From an uncultured Acidimicrobiales bacterium (lineage in GTDB: Bacteria > Actinomycetota > Acidimicrobiia > Acidimicrobiales > UBA10347), in assembly GCA_937991435.1 (NCBI GenBank), contig CALKPY010000004.1:1-32024 (forward strand): DNA of 32,024 bases, read 5' to 3'. Both the position numbers and the translations under genes were made by a program. Below are positions 7,821-16,336 of this stretch, piece by piece (position 1 is the first letter of the stretch; every line of letters starts with the position of its first letter). The notes beneath the pieces were generated by a model that did no database searches, had not been told where the DNA came from, and worked only from the letters and a program-made list of their open reading frames with translations.

Positions 7821-8999
7821 TCAGCTCTGCACTATTGATCGCTTGGCGACTTCTTCGAGCATGACTTCAGTTGCTCCGCCGCCAATCGGCAAGATGCGGG
7901 CATCTCGGTACATGCGTTCGATGGCCGACTCGCGCATATAGCCCATGCCGCCGTGAAACTGCAGACAGTCGTACATCACCTGGTTGACGACCTCGCAGCC
8001 CCACGCCTTGACCGCCGACATGGCTTTGACATTGTCTTGGCCGTTGTCACCCATCCACGCTGCGTGATACATCGATGCTCGTACGGCGTCGACTTTGGCC
8101 TGGTTCATGGCCATGCGTTGGCGAATCGCCCCGAGCTCAAAGAGGGTTGACCCAAAGGCGTTCCGGTTCTGGGTGTACTCGTTGGTCAGATCGATAGCCG
8201 CTTGAGCTGCGCCGACTCCCATGCCTACAAGAACCATGCGCTCGTTCTGGAAGTTCTTCATTGTCTCGTAGAACCCTCGGTGCGGGGTACCGAGCAGCTG
8301 GTCGTCGCTGACCCAGACATCGTCGAGCGCCAACTCTGCGGTGTCGGAACAGCGCCACCCGTGCTTGTCGAGCTTGTTCGTCACCGTGAAGCCTTCGGTG
8401 CCTGCGGGCACGAGGAACATCGAGATGCCGTACTTGTTGTCTTCGTCGGTACGAGCCGCGATGATCGTCATGTCGCCATAGACGGCGTTGGTGATGAACA
8501 TCTTCGTGCCGTTGATGCGCCAACCGTCGCCGTCTTTGACTGCTCTGGTGCGAATTCCGGCCACATCAGATCCGGCATCGGGTTCGCTCACGCCGATCGA
8601 CAAGATGAAGTCGCCCGAGACTACGCCGGGCAGGTAACGCTCAAGTTGTTCGGGTGACCCTGAGTTCACGAGATGAGGGCCAGCCATGTCGGTGTGCACG
8701 AGCACCGTGGCTTCGAAGCCGGCATAGGTCGACGCGCCAAGGCCTTCAGAAAAGGTGGCCGATGCGAGATAGCCCAGGCCGAGTCCGCCGAGTTCTTCGG
8801 GTATGCGCAACGACAACATGCCGAGCGACCCCATCTTCGCGAGCACCTCGCGGGGAACCATGCCCTCGTCTTCCCACTGGTCACCGTTTGGTTTGACTTC
8901 GTTGACAACGAAATCGACCGTCTGGTCATAGATCGCCTGCAGTTCGTCGGTCATATAGACGTTGCGGTGAGACTGTGTGGTCTGAGACTGTGCGGTCAT
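7821..8999 (-). CDS. Acyl-CoA dehydrogenase, isovaleryl-CoA dehydrogenase type (FadE19-like)
   Basis: A 392-residue FAD-dependent acyl-CoA dehydrogenase, expected to make 3-methylcrotonyl-CoA from isovaleryl-CoA and pass electrons to ETF. Family motifs are present: SIGVSEPDAGSDVAG and KMFITNA (FAD-binding strands), FGSTLFELGAIRQRMA, QFHGGMGYMRE and MYRDAR. The usual C-terminal catalytic Glu of short/medium-chain enzymes (EGT motif) is replaced here by GGGATEVM. A glutamate in NERMVLVG sits where isovaleryl-CoA and long-chain dehydrogenases keep their base. This supports a branched-chain substrate, as does the next gene upstream being a methylcrotonyl-CoA-type carboxylase. ATG 8999 overlaps the accA stop (ATGA); M16 is an alternative start. 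The mycobacterial operon carries a MaoC-like gene after this one, absent here. Confidence 0.86.
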   Translation of the reverse strand: MTAQSQTTQSHRNVYMTDELQAIYDQTVDFVVNEVKPNGDQWEDEGMVPREVLAKMGSLGMLSLRIPEELGGLGLGYLASATFSEGLGASTYAGFEATVLVHTDMAGPHLVNSGSPEQLERYLPGVVSGDFILSIGVSEPDAGSDVAGIRTRAVKDGDGWRINGTKMFITNAVYGDMTIIAARTDEDNKYGISMFLVPAGTEGFTVTNKLDKHGWRCSDTAELALDDVWVSDDQLLGTPHRGFYETMKNFQNERMVLVGMGVGAAQAAIDLTNEYTQNRNAFGSTLFELGAIRQRMAMNQAKVDAVRASMYHAAWMGDNGQDNVKAMSAVKAWGCEVVNQVMYDCLQFHGGMGYMRESAIERMYRDARILPIGGGATEVMLEEVAKRSIVQS

Positions 9000-10963
9000 G
9001 GGGAGGCTTCCTCTGGTGAATCTTCGGTGAACGTGACAAGTGGTTGGTCGGTCGAGACCTGATCGCCGACCGCTACCGGGACGGCATCGACGATGCCTGC
9101 ACCGGTTGCTTTGAGCGAATGCAACATCTTCATTGCTTCGATGACGACAAGGACCTGGCCGCCAGCAACGACATCGCCAGGCGCAACATTGACCTCGGCG
9201 ACAACGGCCGGGAATGGAGCGACGAGGGCATCGCCGGTGCCGCGTCGGTTTTCGAGCGTGGCGGCCCAGCGTTCGGTGCGGCTCAACATTTCAAAGTGGA
9301 AGGTCGTGCCGTTGACCGTGATCGATACGCGACCGGTTGATTGGTCGACAACGCTCGCAGTTGCCCGAGCGGCTGGCTGATCGCCGCCGGTTCCATCGGC
9401 GACCCCGTCGGTGCTTAAGGTCACCTCAACTACTTCGTCGGCGTGTCGCACCCCAATAGGTCGCCTTGGCTGGTGTGGCGTGAGTGAGAAACCCGTGTGG
9501 TTTGACCACGGACTCGCCGATTGCACCGATTGCGCCGATTGCGAGGTCCGATTCGCATCTCGCCAAACACGTGCAGCCTGGATAATCGGTGGAGCCGGCA
9601 TGGCGGGCACCCGTGTCTCGTCGAGGAATCGGGTTGTGATCGCAGCGTCGACAAACATCGGATGATCGACCAGCCATCGATGCAAACCCGCAGTCGTGAC
9701 CAAGCCGCCGATCACGAGCCCGTCGAGGGCCGTTCGCATTTTGGTGATGGCGTCGGGGCGCGAGCTTCCCGTGACGATCAGCTTGGCGATCATCGAGTCG
9801 AAATGGGGGGTGATCGTGGAGCCGGGTTCGACCGCGGCATCCCATCGCACCTCGGACGGCACGACCACGTGGTGCACCGTGCCGATCTGTGGCACGAAGT
9901 CCACGGTGGGGTCTTCTGCTGCGATGCGAGCTTCGAGCGCGTGCCCGGTGATCGTTATGGGGTCAGCGAGCGACAGTGGTTCACCCATTGCCGACTGGAA
10001 CATGAGCTCGACCAGGTCGACACCGGTCACTTGCTCGGTGACGCAGTGCTCGACCTGCAGCCGGGTGTTCATCTCTAGAAAGAACCACTCATGCGTGGCA
10101 GCATCTACGACGAATTCGACGGTGCCGGCGGAGTCGTAGCCGACCGATTCGGCCAGCTTGACGGCGGCGCCTCGAATTGCAGCCCGCACGTCGTCAGGCA
10201 GGTTCGGCGCCGGGGCTTCCTCGAACAACTTCTGATAGCGGCGTTGCACCGAACATTCACGGGTGCCGAGATCAACAACCCGGCCGTGATGATCGCCCAT
10301 GATCTGCACTTCGATATGTCGAGGGCGTTCGATGTAGCGCTCAACGATGACACGGTCATCGCCAAAGGCCCGCAGCGCTTCGGAGCGGGCTTCGTGCAAC
10401 GCCGGTTCGAACTCGTCGCTCGCCCGCGCAATTCGAATGCCCTTGCCGCCGCCACCAGCCGAGGCTTTGACGAGCACCGGCCAGCCAATGCGCTCAGCCG
10501 CGGCGCACAGGTCGCCGTCGACCTGCGATTCGGAATATCCAGGAATCGTCGCCACGCCCGCTGTCTCGGCGATGGCACGGGCATTGATTTTCGAACCCAT
10601 CTGCTCGATGACCGACGGCTTGGGTCCAACCCAAACCATGTCGGCGTCGCTGACCATGTGCGCAAACGTCGCGTTCTCTGCGAGGAAGCCATACCCCGGG
10701 TGCACCGCCGTTCCCGCAGGCAGCAGACCCAGCACCTCGGACATGACCGCCGAGTCGGCGTAGGGCTCACCGGTGCCCCGCCATTGTTCCAAATCAATTA
10801 GCCGGTCCATCTCAGCCGCATGGGGCATGAGCCGGTCTGGGGCCGTCACCAGGCCAATCGTGTGCAGGCCCATCATGCGGGCAGTGCGCGCAATGCGCCG
10901 AGCTATCTCGCCACGATTGGCAATGAGCACGGTCGTGAGCTTCGAAGAAACAGAAGTCGTCAT
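8996..10963 (-). CDS. accA1: Methylcrotonyl-CoA carboxylase alpha subunit: biotin carboxylase plus biotin carrier (AccA1-like)
   Basis: Carboxylates its own biotin with ATP and bicarbonate for transfer to 3-methylcrotonyl-CoA by the beta subunit. From ATG 10963 it has 655 residues. Biotin carboxylase signatures include VLIANRGEIARRI near residue 10, VHPGYGFLAEN, the ATP-grasp loop KASAGGGGKGIR, RDxxxQRR-like GTRECSVQRRYQK, and EMNTRLQVEH. The C-terminal biotinyl domain has EAMKM with the biotinylated Lys at 612. A variable linker enriched in Ser/Gln/Arg (about 460-560) joins the two parts, as in MCC alpha subunits. An upstream in-frame start at 11077 would add 38 residues fully inside accD; ATG 10963 instead overlaps the accD stop by 4 bases and is preferred. 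Acyl-CoA specificity is set by the partner subunit. Confidence 0.9.
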   Translation of the reverse strand: MTTSVSSKLTTVLIANRGEIARRIARTARMMGLHTIGLVTAPDRLMPHAAEMDRLIDLEQWRGTGEPYADSAVMSEVLGLLPAGTAVHPGYGFLAENATFAHMVSDADMVWVGPKPSVIEQMGSKINARAIAETAGVATIPGYSESQVDGDLCAAAERIGWPVLVKASAGGGGKGIRIARASDEFEPALHEARSEALRAFGDDRVIVERYIERPRHIEVQIMGDHHGRVVDLGTRECSVQRRYQKLFEEAPAPNLPDDVRAAIRGAAVKLAESVGYDSAGTVEFVVDAATHEWFFLEMNTRLQVEHCVTEQVTGVDLVELMFQSAMGEPLSLADPITITGHALEARIAAEDPTVDFVPQIGTVHHVVVPSEVRWDAAVEPGSTITPHFDSMIAKLIVTGSSRPDAITKMRTALDGLVIGGLVTTAGLHRWLVDHPMFVDAAITTRFLDETRVPAMPAPPIIQAARVWRDANRTSQSAQSVQSASPWSNHTGFSLTPHQPRRPIGVRHADEVVEVTLSTDGVADGTGGDQPAARATASVVDQSTGRVSITVNGTTFHFEMLSRTERWAATLENRRGTGDALVAPFPAVVAEVNVAPGDVVAGGQVLVVIEAMKMLHSLKATGAGIVDAVPVAVGDQVSTDQPLVTFTEDSPEEASP

Positions 10964-12582
10964 TGGCGATACACCAATGCAGGTCCTGGCGCCGGCGCAT
11001 CGTGTCTTGCAGCCAAGGCAAGACAGAGCCCCAACGCGTCGCGAGTGTCGACTGGGTCGATGAGACCGTCGTCCCACAGCCGGCTCGTTGCGTGGTATGG
11101 ATCGCTTTGCGTCTCGTATTGATGCCGTATCTCGCGTCGGATCTCGGCCAGCTCTTCGTCGGTCGTCTCCGCACCCTTCATGCCACCCAGCCTGATATCG
11201 GTGAGCACGGTCTCGGCGGTGTCAGCGGCCATGGTCGCTATTCGCGAGTTTGGCCACGCGAACAAGAACCTCGGGTTGAACCCACGACCGCACATGCCGT
11301 AGTTACCCGCGCCGTAGGAGCCGCCGACGAGCACGGTGTATTTCGGCACGGTTGCATTGGCGACGGCAGCAACCATTTTGGCGCCATGTTTAGCGATACC
11401 AGCTGCCTCGCTGTCACGCCCGACCATGTATCCCGATGTGTTCTGCAGGAACAGCAGCGGAATACGTCGTTGCTCGCACAGCTCAATGAAGTGGGTCGAC
11501 TTGAGGGCGGCTTCGCTGAAGATGATGCCGTTGTTGGCAATCACGCCGACAAGATGGCCCCAGATGCGAGCGAACCCGCAGATGATTGACTCGCCCCATT
11601 CGGGTTTGAACGCTGCGAATCGGCTTCCGTCAACAATGCGAGCAATGATTTCGGTGGCGTCAAACGGTATGCGGTCATCGGCGCTGACAATTCCGTACAG
11701 CTCGTGGGCCGGGTGTGCCGGAAGCTCTGGTTCAGCCCAGTCAAGCCACGGCTGGCGTTGGTCCACACCTCGTTGGTTGGTGGTTTCGCAAATCTCGCGC
11801 AGCTTGCCGTAGGCCTCGCGTTCGGTCGATGCGATGTAATCGCTCACGCCCGAGGTGCGGGTATGCAGCACCGCCCCGCCGAGATCATCGGCGTCGACGA
11901 TCTCACCGAGTGCAGCCTTGACGATTGGTGGGCCACCCAAAAAGATTCGCCCGATGCCCTCGACCATGATCACTTCGTCACTGAGCGCTGGCACATAGGC
12001 GCCGCCTGCGGTGCAACCGCCGAGCACGACCGACAGCTGCGGGAGCCCTTGGGCACTCAGGCGCGCTTGGCGATAGAACGAGCCGCCGAAGTGGTCCTTG
12101 TCGGGAAAGATCTCATCTTGCAAAGGCAAGAACGCGCCACCGGAGTCGACAAGATAGATGACGCCAAGGCGGTTCTCTTCGGCGATCTCCTGAGCCCGCA
12201 CATGCTTCTTGATCGAGACCGGAAGCAGGCTTCCGCCTTTGACGGTGGCGTCGTTGGCAATGAACACCCACGGCACGCCGTGCACGACACCGATGCCGGT
12301 GACGATGCCCGCGCCCGGTGCCTCGTCGTTGTATTGGCCCCAGCCCGCGAGCGTGGAGAACTCGAGGAATGGTGTGTCGTGATCGGTGACGAGATCGATG
12401 CGTTCGCGAACCATGATCTTGCCGCGGTCGAGATGGCGCGCAATCGACCGGTCGCGACGAGCGCCACCGTCGATCGCCCACTGTTGACGTTCTTTCAACA
12501 TGGCCACGTCGGCTCTGTTGGCTGCGGCATTGGCCTGAAACGTCTCGCCTGCCGGATCAATGGCGGTTGTAATTCGATTCAC
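10960..12582 (-). CDS. accD1: Methylcrotonyl-CoA carboxylase beta (carboxyltransferase) subunit (AccD1-like)
   Basis: Transfers carboxyl from biotin to 3-methylcrotonyl-CoA in leucine breakdown. 540 residues, GTG start at 12582 overlapping the TetR stop (GTGA). Long stretches follow the MCC-beta pattern rather than propionyl- or acetyl-CoA carboxylase: GGCTAGGAYVPALSDEVIM, IFLGGPPIVKAALGEIVDA, DLGGAVLHTRTSGVSD, ANNGIIFSEAALKSTHFIELC, FLQNTSGYMVG, GIAKHGAKMVAAVA and GSYGAGNYGMCGR. It contains both crotonase-like halves, with the two oxyanion-hole glycine-rich turns. First enzyme gene of the operon, directly after the regulator, in the same order as accD1-accA1-fadE19 in mycobacteria. Confidence in the MCC assignment is high for sequence-only work; geranyl-CoA carboxylase is the main alternative. 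Confidence 0.92.
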   Translation of the reverse strand: MNRITTAIDPAGETFQANAAANRADVAMLKERQQWAIDGGARRDRSIARHLDRGKIMVRERIDLVTDHDTPFLEFSTLAGWGQYNDEAPGAGIVTGIGVVHGVPWVFIANDATVKGGSLLPVSIKKHVRAQEIAEENRLGVIYLVDSGGAFLPLQDEIFPDKDHFGGSFYRQARLSAQGLPQLSVVLGGCTAGGAYVPALSDEVIMVEGIGRIFLGGPPIVKAALGEIVDADDLGGAVLHTRTSGVSDYIASTEREAYGKLREICETTNQRGVDQRQPWLDWAEPELPAHPAHELYGIVSADDRIPFDATEIIARIVDGSRFAAFKPEWGESIICGFARIWGHLVGVIANNGIIFSEAALKSTHFIELCEQRRIPLLFLQNTSGYMVGRDSEAAGIAKHGAKMVAAVANATVPKYTVLVGGSYGAGNYGMCGRGFNPRFLFAWPNSRIATMAADTAETVLTDIRLGGMKGAETTDEELAEIRREIRHQYETQSDPYHATSRLWDDGLIDPVDTRDALGLCLALAARHDAPAPGPALVYRQ

Positions 12583-13154
12583 GATGCAACTCCGTGCAAA
12601 AACTGGTCGGTGACTACTTGGGCCAACTGGTCGAGCGAGAGGTTGCCGGACCGGTCAAACCACTCGATCGTGGAGTTCAGCGAACCGAACAGAATCAGGC
12701 GATGCAGGGCAAGCTCCTTGACGTTGATGCGAGGGAACAGGTCGGCGAGCAAACCCGCCCACATGTTCTCGTATGCGTCTCGCCGATCAACGGCCGACTC
12801 ACGCACTTCGACGGGTGCGTTGTGGAACGCCGTGACATGTGCCGTTGTGAATGGTCCGTTCTCAAAGAGTGCGCCGAGGTGGGCTCGCACGTGGGCGAAG
12901 AGTCGATCAGGAGCTGTCACGGCCGCACTATTGGCTTCGTCAAAGGCTTCGACCATGACCACGATGCCTTGTTCGAGTACAGCGGCGAAGAGATCCTGCT
13001 TCGAGGCGAAGTGGTGGTAGATCGAGCCGGCTTTGATGCCTGCGACATCGGCGATCTGTCGCAGCGTGGTTCCCGCATAGCCATGGGCTACGAAGAGCTC
13101 AGCCGCGGCATCAAGCACGCCTTGGCGCCCTGGTTGCTCGGTCTTTGCCCTCAT
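12579..13154 (-). CDS. TetR-family regulator heading the leucine-degradation operon
   Basis: A 191-residue TetR regulator from ATG 13154, with GGGGGTG a few bases upstream. A TTG at 13193 would extend it by 13 residues but lacks a clear ribosome binding site. The N-terminal helix-turn-helix reads TLRQIADVAGIKAGSIYHHFASKQDLFAAV, the classical TetR pattern; the remainder is a helical ligand domain. It is the first gene of the operon and translationally coupled to accD1. A TetR gene also sits beside the equivalent mycobacterial leucine operon (there divergent), so an acyl-CoA-responsive repressor of this operon is likely by inference. An inverted repeat at 13200-13218 lies 46-64 bases before the start and could be its operator, also covering the divergent Rieske-ThDP gene. 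Confidence 0.88.
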   Translation of the reverse strand: MRAKTEQPGRQGVLDAAAELFVAHGYAGTTLRQIADVAGIKAGSIYHHFASKQDLFAAVLEQGIVVMVEAFDEANSAAVTAPDRLFAHVRAHLGALFENGPFTTAHVTAFHNAPVEVRESAVDRRDAYENMWAGLLADLFPRINVKELALHRLILFGSLNSTIEWFDRSGNLSLDQLAQVVTDQFLHGVAS

Positions 13155-13418
13155 GTGCCGCACCCCCAAGTTCTTCGTTGCCGCGAGCGCCAACTCTACC
13201 TAACGTTTGTTTGGTTAGTTGGAATCCGCCCAGCTACCCGGCGCCTCGACGCTCGTGATCCAGCGTTGAAAGTTCGACTACAGACGTCGCCAGTACGCCT
13301 CCTTTGAGATACAGGTTGTTGTGTAGAGTGCATTTTGAGTTTCAGTTGGCGGACACAACTTCGCCGATATGGAATGTCACGCCTAGCCGGGCCATCAGTG
13401 CCCACGGAGACGTCCGCA
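13155..13418. promoter_or_regulatory. Divergent regulatory region, leucine operon versus Rieske-ThDP gene
   Basis: 264 bases without a gene between two divergent transcripts. It holds the inverted repeat at 13200-13218, an AT-richer stretch at 13200-13220, another around 13310-13345, and GGAG at 13405-13408 for the rightward gene. No confident -10/-35 pair can be assigned. Confidence 0.5.
13200..13218. promoter_or_regulatory. Candidate TetR operator (inverted repeat CTAAC-9-GTTAG)
   Basis: The arms CTAAC and GTTAG are perfect inverse complements separated by nine bases. The site stands out as AT-rich in GC-rich surroundings and is placed upstream of the TetR-accD1-accA1-fadE-citE operon. The size suits a TetR dimer. 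No second copy was found elsewhere, so assignment rests on position and symmetry. Confidence 0.45.
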
Positions 13419-15347
13419 ATGACCACGACCCCGCACAAAATTCTCGATCACGGAGAGCTTCCCGAGGGTCGAGTCACCACCGTCACCATTGGTCACCACA
13501 CGCTCGCGGTGACCAACCACGAAGGCACCTACGGCTGCCTCGACAAGCACTGCCCTCACCAGGGCGGCCCCCTCGGCGAGGGTTCGATCGAGAATGGGCA
13601 CCTGCGGTGTCCGTGGCATGGTTACGACTTTGACCCAACGACGGGGACTCCGCCGGGCCCATTCAACGATGGCCCTCCGTGTTATCAAGTCGAGGTTCGC
13701 GAAGACGGAATCTACGCGACCCTGCCCGACGAACCGCCACGGGAGCGAACCGTTTCCGATGCGATGGTTGAGACCATGGTGGCATGGGGTGTCGACACAG
13801 TCTTCGGCATTGTCGGTCACTCCAACCTCGGGTTCGGTGACGCAATGCGTCAGGCTGAGCTCCGCGGCGAACTGAAGTACTTCGGTGTCCGCCATGAGGG
13901 CGCCGCGGCATTCGCTGCATCGGCATACGGCAAACTCATGGGGCGGCCAGCTGCCTGCTTCGGTATCGCCGGGCCAGGGAGCACCAACCTGCTCACCGGC
14001 CTCTATGACGCCAAGGCCGACCGCGCCCCGGTGCTCGCTCTGTCCGGCCAGGTCCCGTCATCCACGATGGGGCGCGGCGCATTTCAGGATCTCGATCTCG
14101 AGGCCGCGTTCGCCGACGTTGCGCGCTATAGCAAGACGGTCCACGCCGGCTCGGACCACACCGAACTCATGAACTTGGCTTGCAAGACCGCTCTTGTAGA
14201 AGCTGACGTCACCCACCTCGTCTTTCCTGACGAGGTGCAGGTTCTGGCGAGCGACGCCCCCGCGTCGGGCCCGATAGGTCGTACCGGACTTCGCAGCTTC
14301 CCGCCGCCACAAGAGTCGCTCGACGATGCCGTCGAACTATTAGTTGGGGCCGAACGCCCGTTGATCATCGTGGGCGCCGGGGCTCGCCACGACATGGGCC
14401 CAATCATCGCTCTCGCCGAAAAACTCGGCGCTCCAGTTGCCACCACCTTCAAGGCAAAGGGACAAATCAGCGACAACCATGCTCTCGGCTGTGGCGTACT
14501 TGGCCGGTCGGGCACCCCAATTGCCAGTTGGTTCATGAATGAAAGCGACCTCATCGTTGCGTTCGGAGCTTCGTTCTCAAATCACACCGGCATATCCGCG
14601 TACAAGCCGATTATTCAGGTTGATCACGACCCAATGGCGATCGGCCGATTCCATCCCGTCACCGTTGGCGTCCTCGGCCACGTCGGCGTCACAGCGACCG
14701 CCATCACCAGTGCTCTACCCGACAACGTTGGCACCGACCGCAGAGCAGCGGTTGCTCAGCGACGTTCGATCTGGCAGGCAGAAAAGAAGAGCCGCGTAAG
14801 CGACGATCGCGGCAAGGGCATGGGTTCGGCAGCGATTTTCGCTGAGCTTGCGTCGGCGATTGAACCCGACGCAGTGATCGCGGTCGATGTCGGCAACAAC
14901 ACCTACAGCTTTGGCCGGTACTTCGAGGTCGAACGCCATACCGTTTTGATGTCGGGGTATCTCGGGTCGATCGGCTTCGGGTTCGCTGGAGCAATGGGCG
15001 CATGGGCCGCTCAGACAGGTCGACAAATCGTCTCCGTGTCCGGTGACGGCGGGTTCGGCCAATACGCCATGGAACTGACGACTGCCGCAAAGTACGGCAT
15101 GAACATCACGCACGTGCTGGTCAACAATGGCGAACTCGGCAAGATCTCCAAAGAGCAACGCTCCGCCGACCTCGACGTGTGGCAAACCAGCCTTCAGAAC
15201 CCCAATTTCGCAACGTTCGCAGACAATTGCGGTGCCCGCGGTTTCCGGGTCGAGCGGGCCGATCAACTGGCGCCGATGTTGGCCGAAGCGCTCGCCTATG
15301 ACGGCCCGGCGCTCGTCGATGTTGTTGCCGATGCGGGCCTCATCTGA
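13419..15347 (+). CDS. Rieske [2Fe-2S] domain fused to thiamine-diphosphate-dependent enzyme (pyruvate oxidase/acetolactate synthase superfamily)
   Basis: 642 residues from ATG 13419, with GGAG at 13405-13408. Residues 6-105 are a Rieske ferredoxin-like domain with both cluster-binding boxes: C45-P-H47 (KHCPHQGGPLGEG) and C64-P-W-H67. From about 112 follows a full ThDP enzyme. Its N-terminal Pyr domain opens with VSDAMVETMVAWGVDTVFGI and carries the activating glutamate E160 in VRHEGAAAFA. The central domain has VGAGARHDMGP, and the PP domain has the ThDP/Mg motif G542-D543-G544 ending at N569-N570. The family includes pyruvate oxidase, acetolactate synthase and oxalyl-CoA decarboxylase, so the substrate cannot be named. 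Inference: the Rieske cluster accepts electrons from the ThDP carbanion or enamine, making this an oxidative decarboxylase. Divergent from the leucine operon and followed 78 bases later by a patatin-like gene. Confidence 0.9.
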   Translation: MTTTPHKILDHGELPEGRVTTVTIGHHTLAVTNHEGTYGCLDKHCPHQGGPLGEGSIENGHLRCPWHGYDFDPTTGTPPGPFNDGPPCYQVEVREDGIYATLPDEPPRERTVSDAMVETMVAWGVDTVFGIVGHSNLGFGDAMRQAELRGELKYFGVRHEGAAAFAASAYGKLMGRPAACFGIAGPGSTNLLTGLYDAKADRAPVLALSGQVPSSTMGRGAFQDLDLEAAFADVARYSKTVHAGSDHTELMNLACKTALVEADVTHLVFPDEVQVLASDAPASGPIGRTGLRSFPPPQESLDDAVELLVGAERPLIIVGAGARHDMGPIIALAEKLGAPVATTFKAKGQISDNHALGCGVLGRSGTPIASWFMNESDLIVAFGASFSNHTGISAYKPIIQVDHDPMAIGRFHPVTVGVLGHVGVTATAITSALPDNVGTDRRAAVAQRRSIWQAEKKSRVSDDRGKGMGSAAIFAELASAIEPDAVIAVDVGNNTYSFGRYFEVERHTVLMSGYLGSIGFGFAGAMGAWAAQTGRQIVSVSGDGGFGQYAMELTTAAKYGMNITHVLVNNGELGKISKEQRSADLDVWQTSLQNPNFATFADNCGARGFRVERADQLAPMLAEALAYDGPALVDVVADAGLI

Positions 15348-15425
15348 CATGGCGATCGACCAATCGCCACATCTGATCTTCGGCGTTCAAGCACACGACA
15401 CTCGTCGTCGCACATAGGGCTGCCA

Positions 15426-16301
15426 ATGACTGTTGGCATCGTCCTTGGAGCGGGCGGACCATTGGGATGGGCCTACCACCTGGGCGTGATCCAAGGCGTG
15501 CGCGACGCCATCGACCGCGAACCTGCTGACGCCGACCGAATCGTGGGCACATCCGCCGGGGCCGCTATCGCAGCGGCCTTATTGACCGGAGTGCAGACCG
15601 AAGAGGTGATCGAGATGATCTCCGCTCGCCCGAGCGACAGCGAACGCGATCAGATGAAATCGGCGGGCATCGGTCTTTTGCGAAACCCGTTGCAGACATT
15701 TCGACCCGTCGCGCCGGGCCTGGCCCGCTGCGTTCGCCACGTTGGGGTGGCGACGGCCCTCGTCGGCCTGCTCCCCGCTGGGCTCTTCCCCACGCTGATG
15801 TTGCGAAAGTTTGCCGCCACACAACAATGGCCGAGTCAGCTGTGGGTTCCGAGTGTGCGACTCGATGATGGCCACACGGTCGTGTTTGGCCGCGATCACA
15901 TTCCCGCCACCCTCGCCGATGCGCTCGAGGCAACATCGGCGGTCCCGGGGGTATTTCAACCCAAAGTGATCGAGGGTTCTCGTTACGTCGATGGCGCCGT
16001 CGCTTCGTCGACACATGCCGACATCGTCATTCCCGAGTCTCACAAGGTCGTGTTGATCTCGGCGCCGATGGCCAAGCCTGGAGGCGGCCTGATCAGAGCA
16101 CGGTCACGCCGCATACTCGCGCGAGAAGCCGACGCGATTCGGGCAGATGGGTCGAGGACGTTGCTCCTCATTCCAGACGAACGCGTGCTTGCGGTCGCCG
16201 ATGGGTTTCCCCGTCACAATCCAGAGGCCGCTGTCGACATCGTCAACGCAGCACGACTGCAAACAGTCGCGGCGTTTGAGAACCGTCACGGCAACCACTA
16301 G
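15426..16301 (+). CDS. Patatin-like phospholipase (acyl hydrolase)
   Basis: 291-residue patatin-family serine hydrolase expected to cleave acyl esters of phospholipids or neutral lipids. The oxyanion loop is GAGGPLGW near residues 8-15, the nucleophile elbow is GTSAG with Ser43, and the catalytic dyad aspartate is D189 in YVDGAVAS. Between them lies a basic insertion with several arginines and a hydrophobic stretch (VGLLPAGLFPTLML, about 114-127) that may associate with membranes. AGGG at 15416-15419 gives a well-placed ribosome binding site. No signal peptide. It probably shares a transcript with the Rieske-ThDP gene 78 bases upstream, but a functional link is not evident. It ends 35 bases before the convergent lipoprotein gene. 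Confidence 0.88.
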   Translation: MTVGIVLGAGGPLGWAYHLGVIQGVRDAIDREPADADRIVGTSAGAAIAAALLTGVQTEEVIEMISARPSDSERDQMKSAGIGLLRNPLQTFRPVAPGLARCVRHVGVATALVGLLPAGLFPTLMLRKFAATQQWPSQLWVPSVRLDDGHTVVFGRDHIPATLADALEATSAVPGVFQPKVIEGSRYVDGAVASSTHADIVIPESHKVVLISAPMAKPGGGLIRARSRRILAREADAIRADGSRTLLLIPDERVLAVADGFPRHNPEAAVDIVNAARLQTVAAFENRHGNH

Positions 16302-16336
16302 CAGCGAAGTGTTCTGCGCTGGCTGCACACTGAGTC

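Noticed and set aside
10964-11077. 38-residue N-terminal extension of the biotin carboxylase
   Set aside because: Lies inside accD1, is Cys/Arg-rich and unlike the family; ATG 10963 overlaps the accD1 stop exactly.
11704-13020. 438-codon open frame on the plus strand opposite accD1 and tetR
   Set aside because: Covers two well-supported minus-strand genes; its translation shows no family signature and no ribosome binding site.
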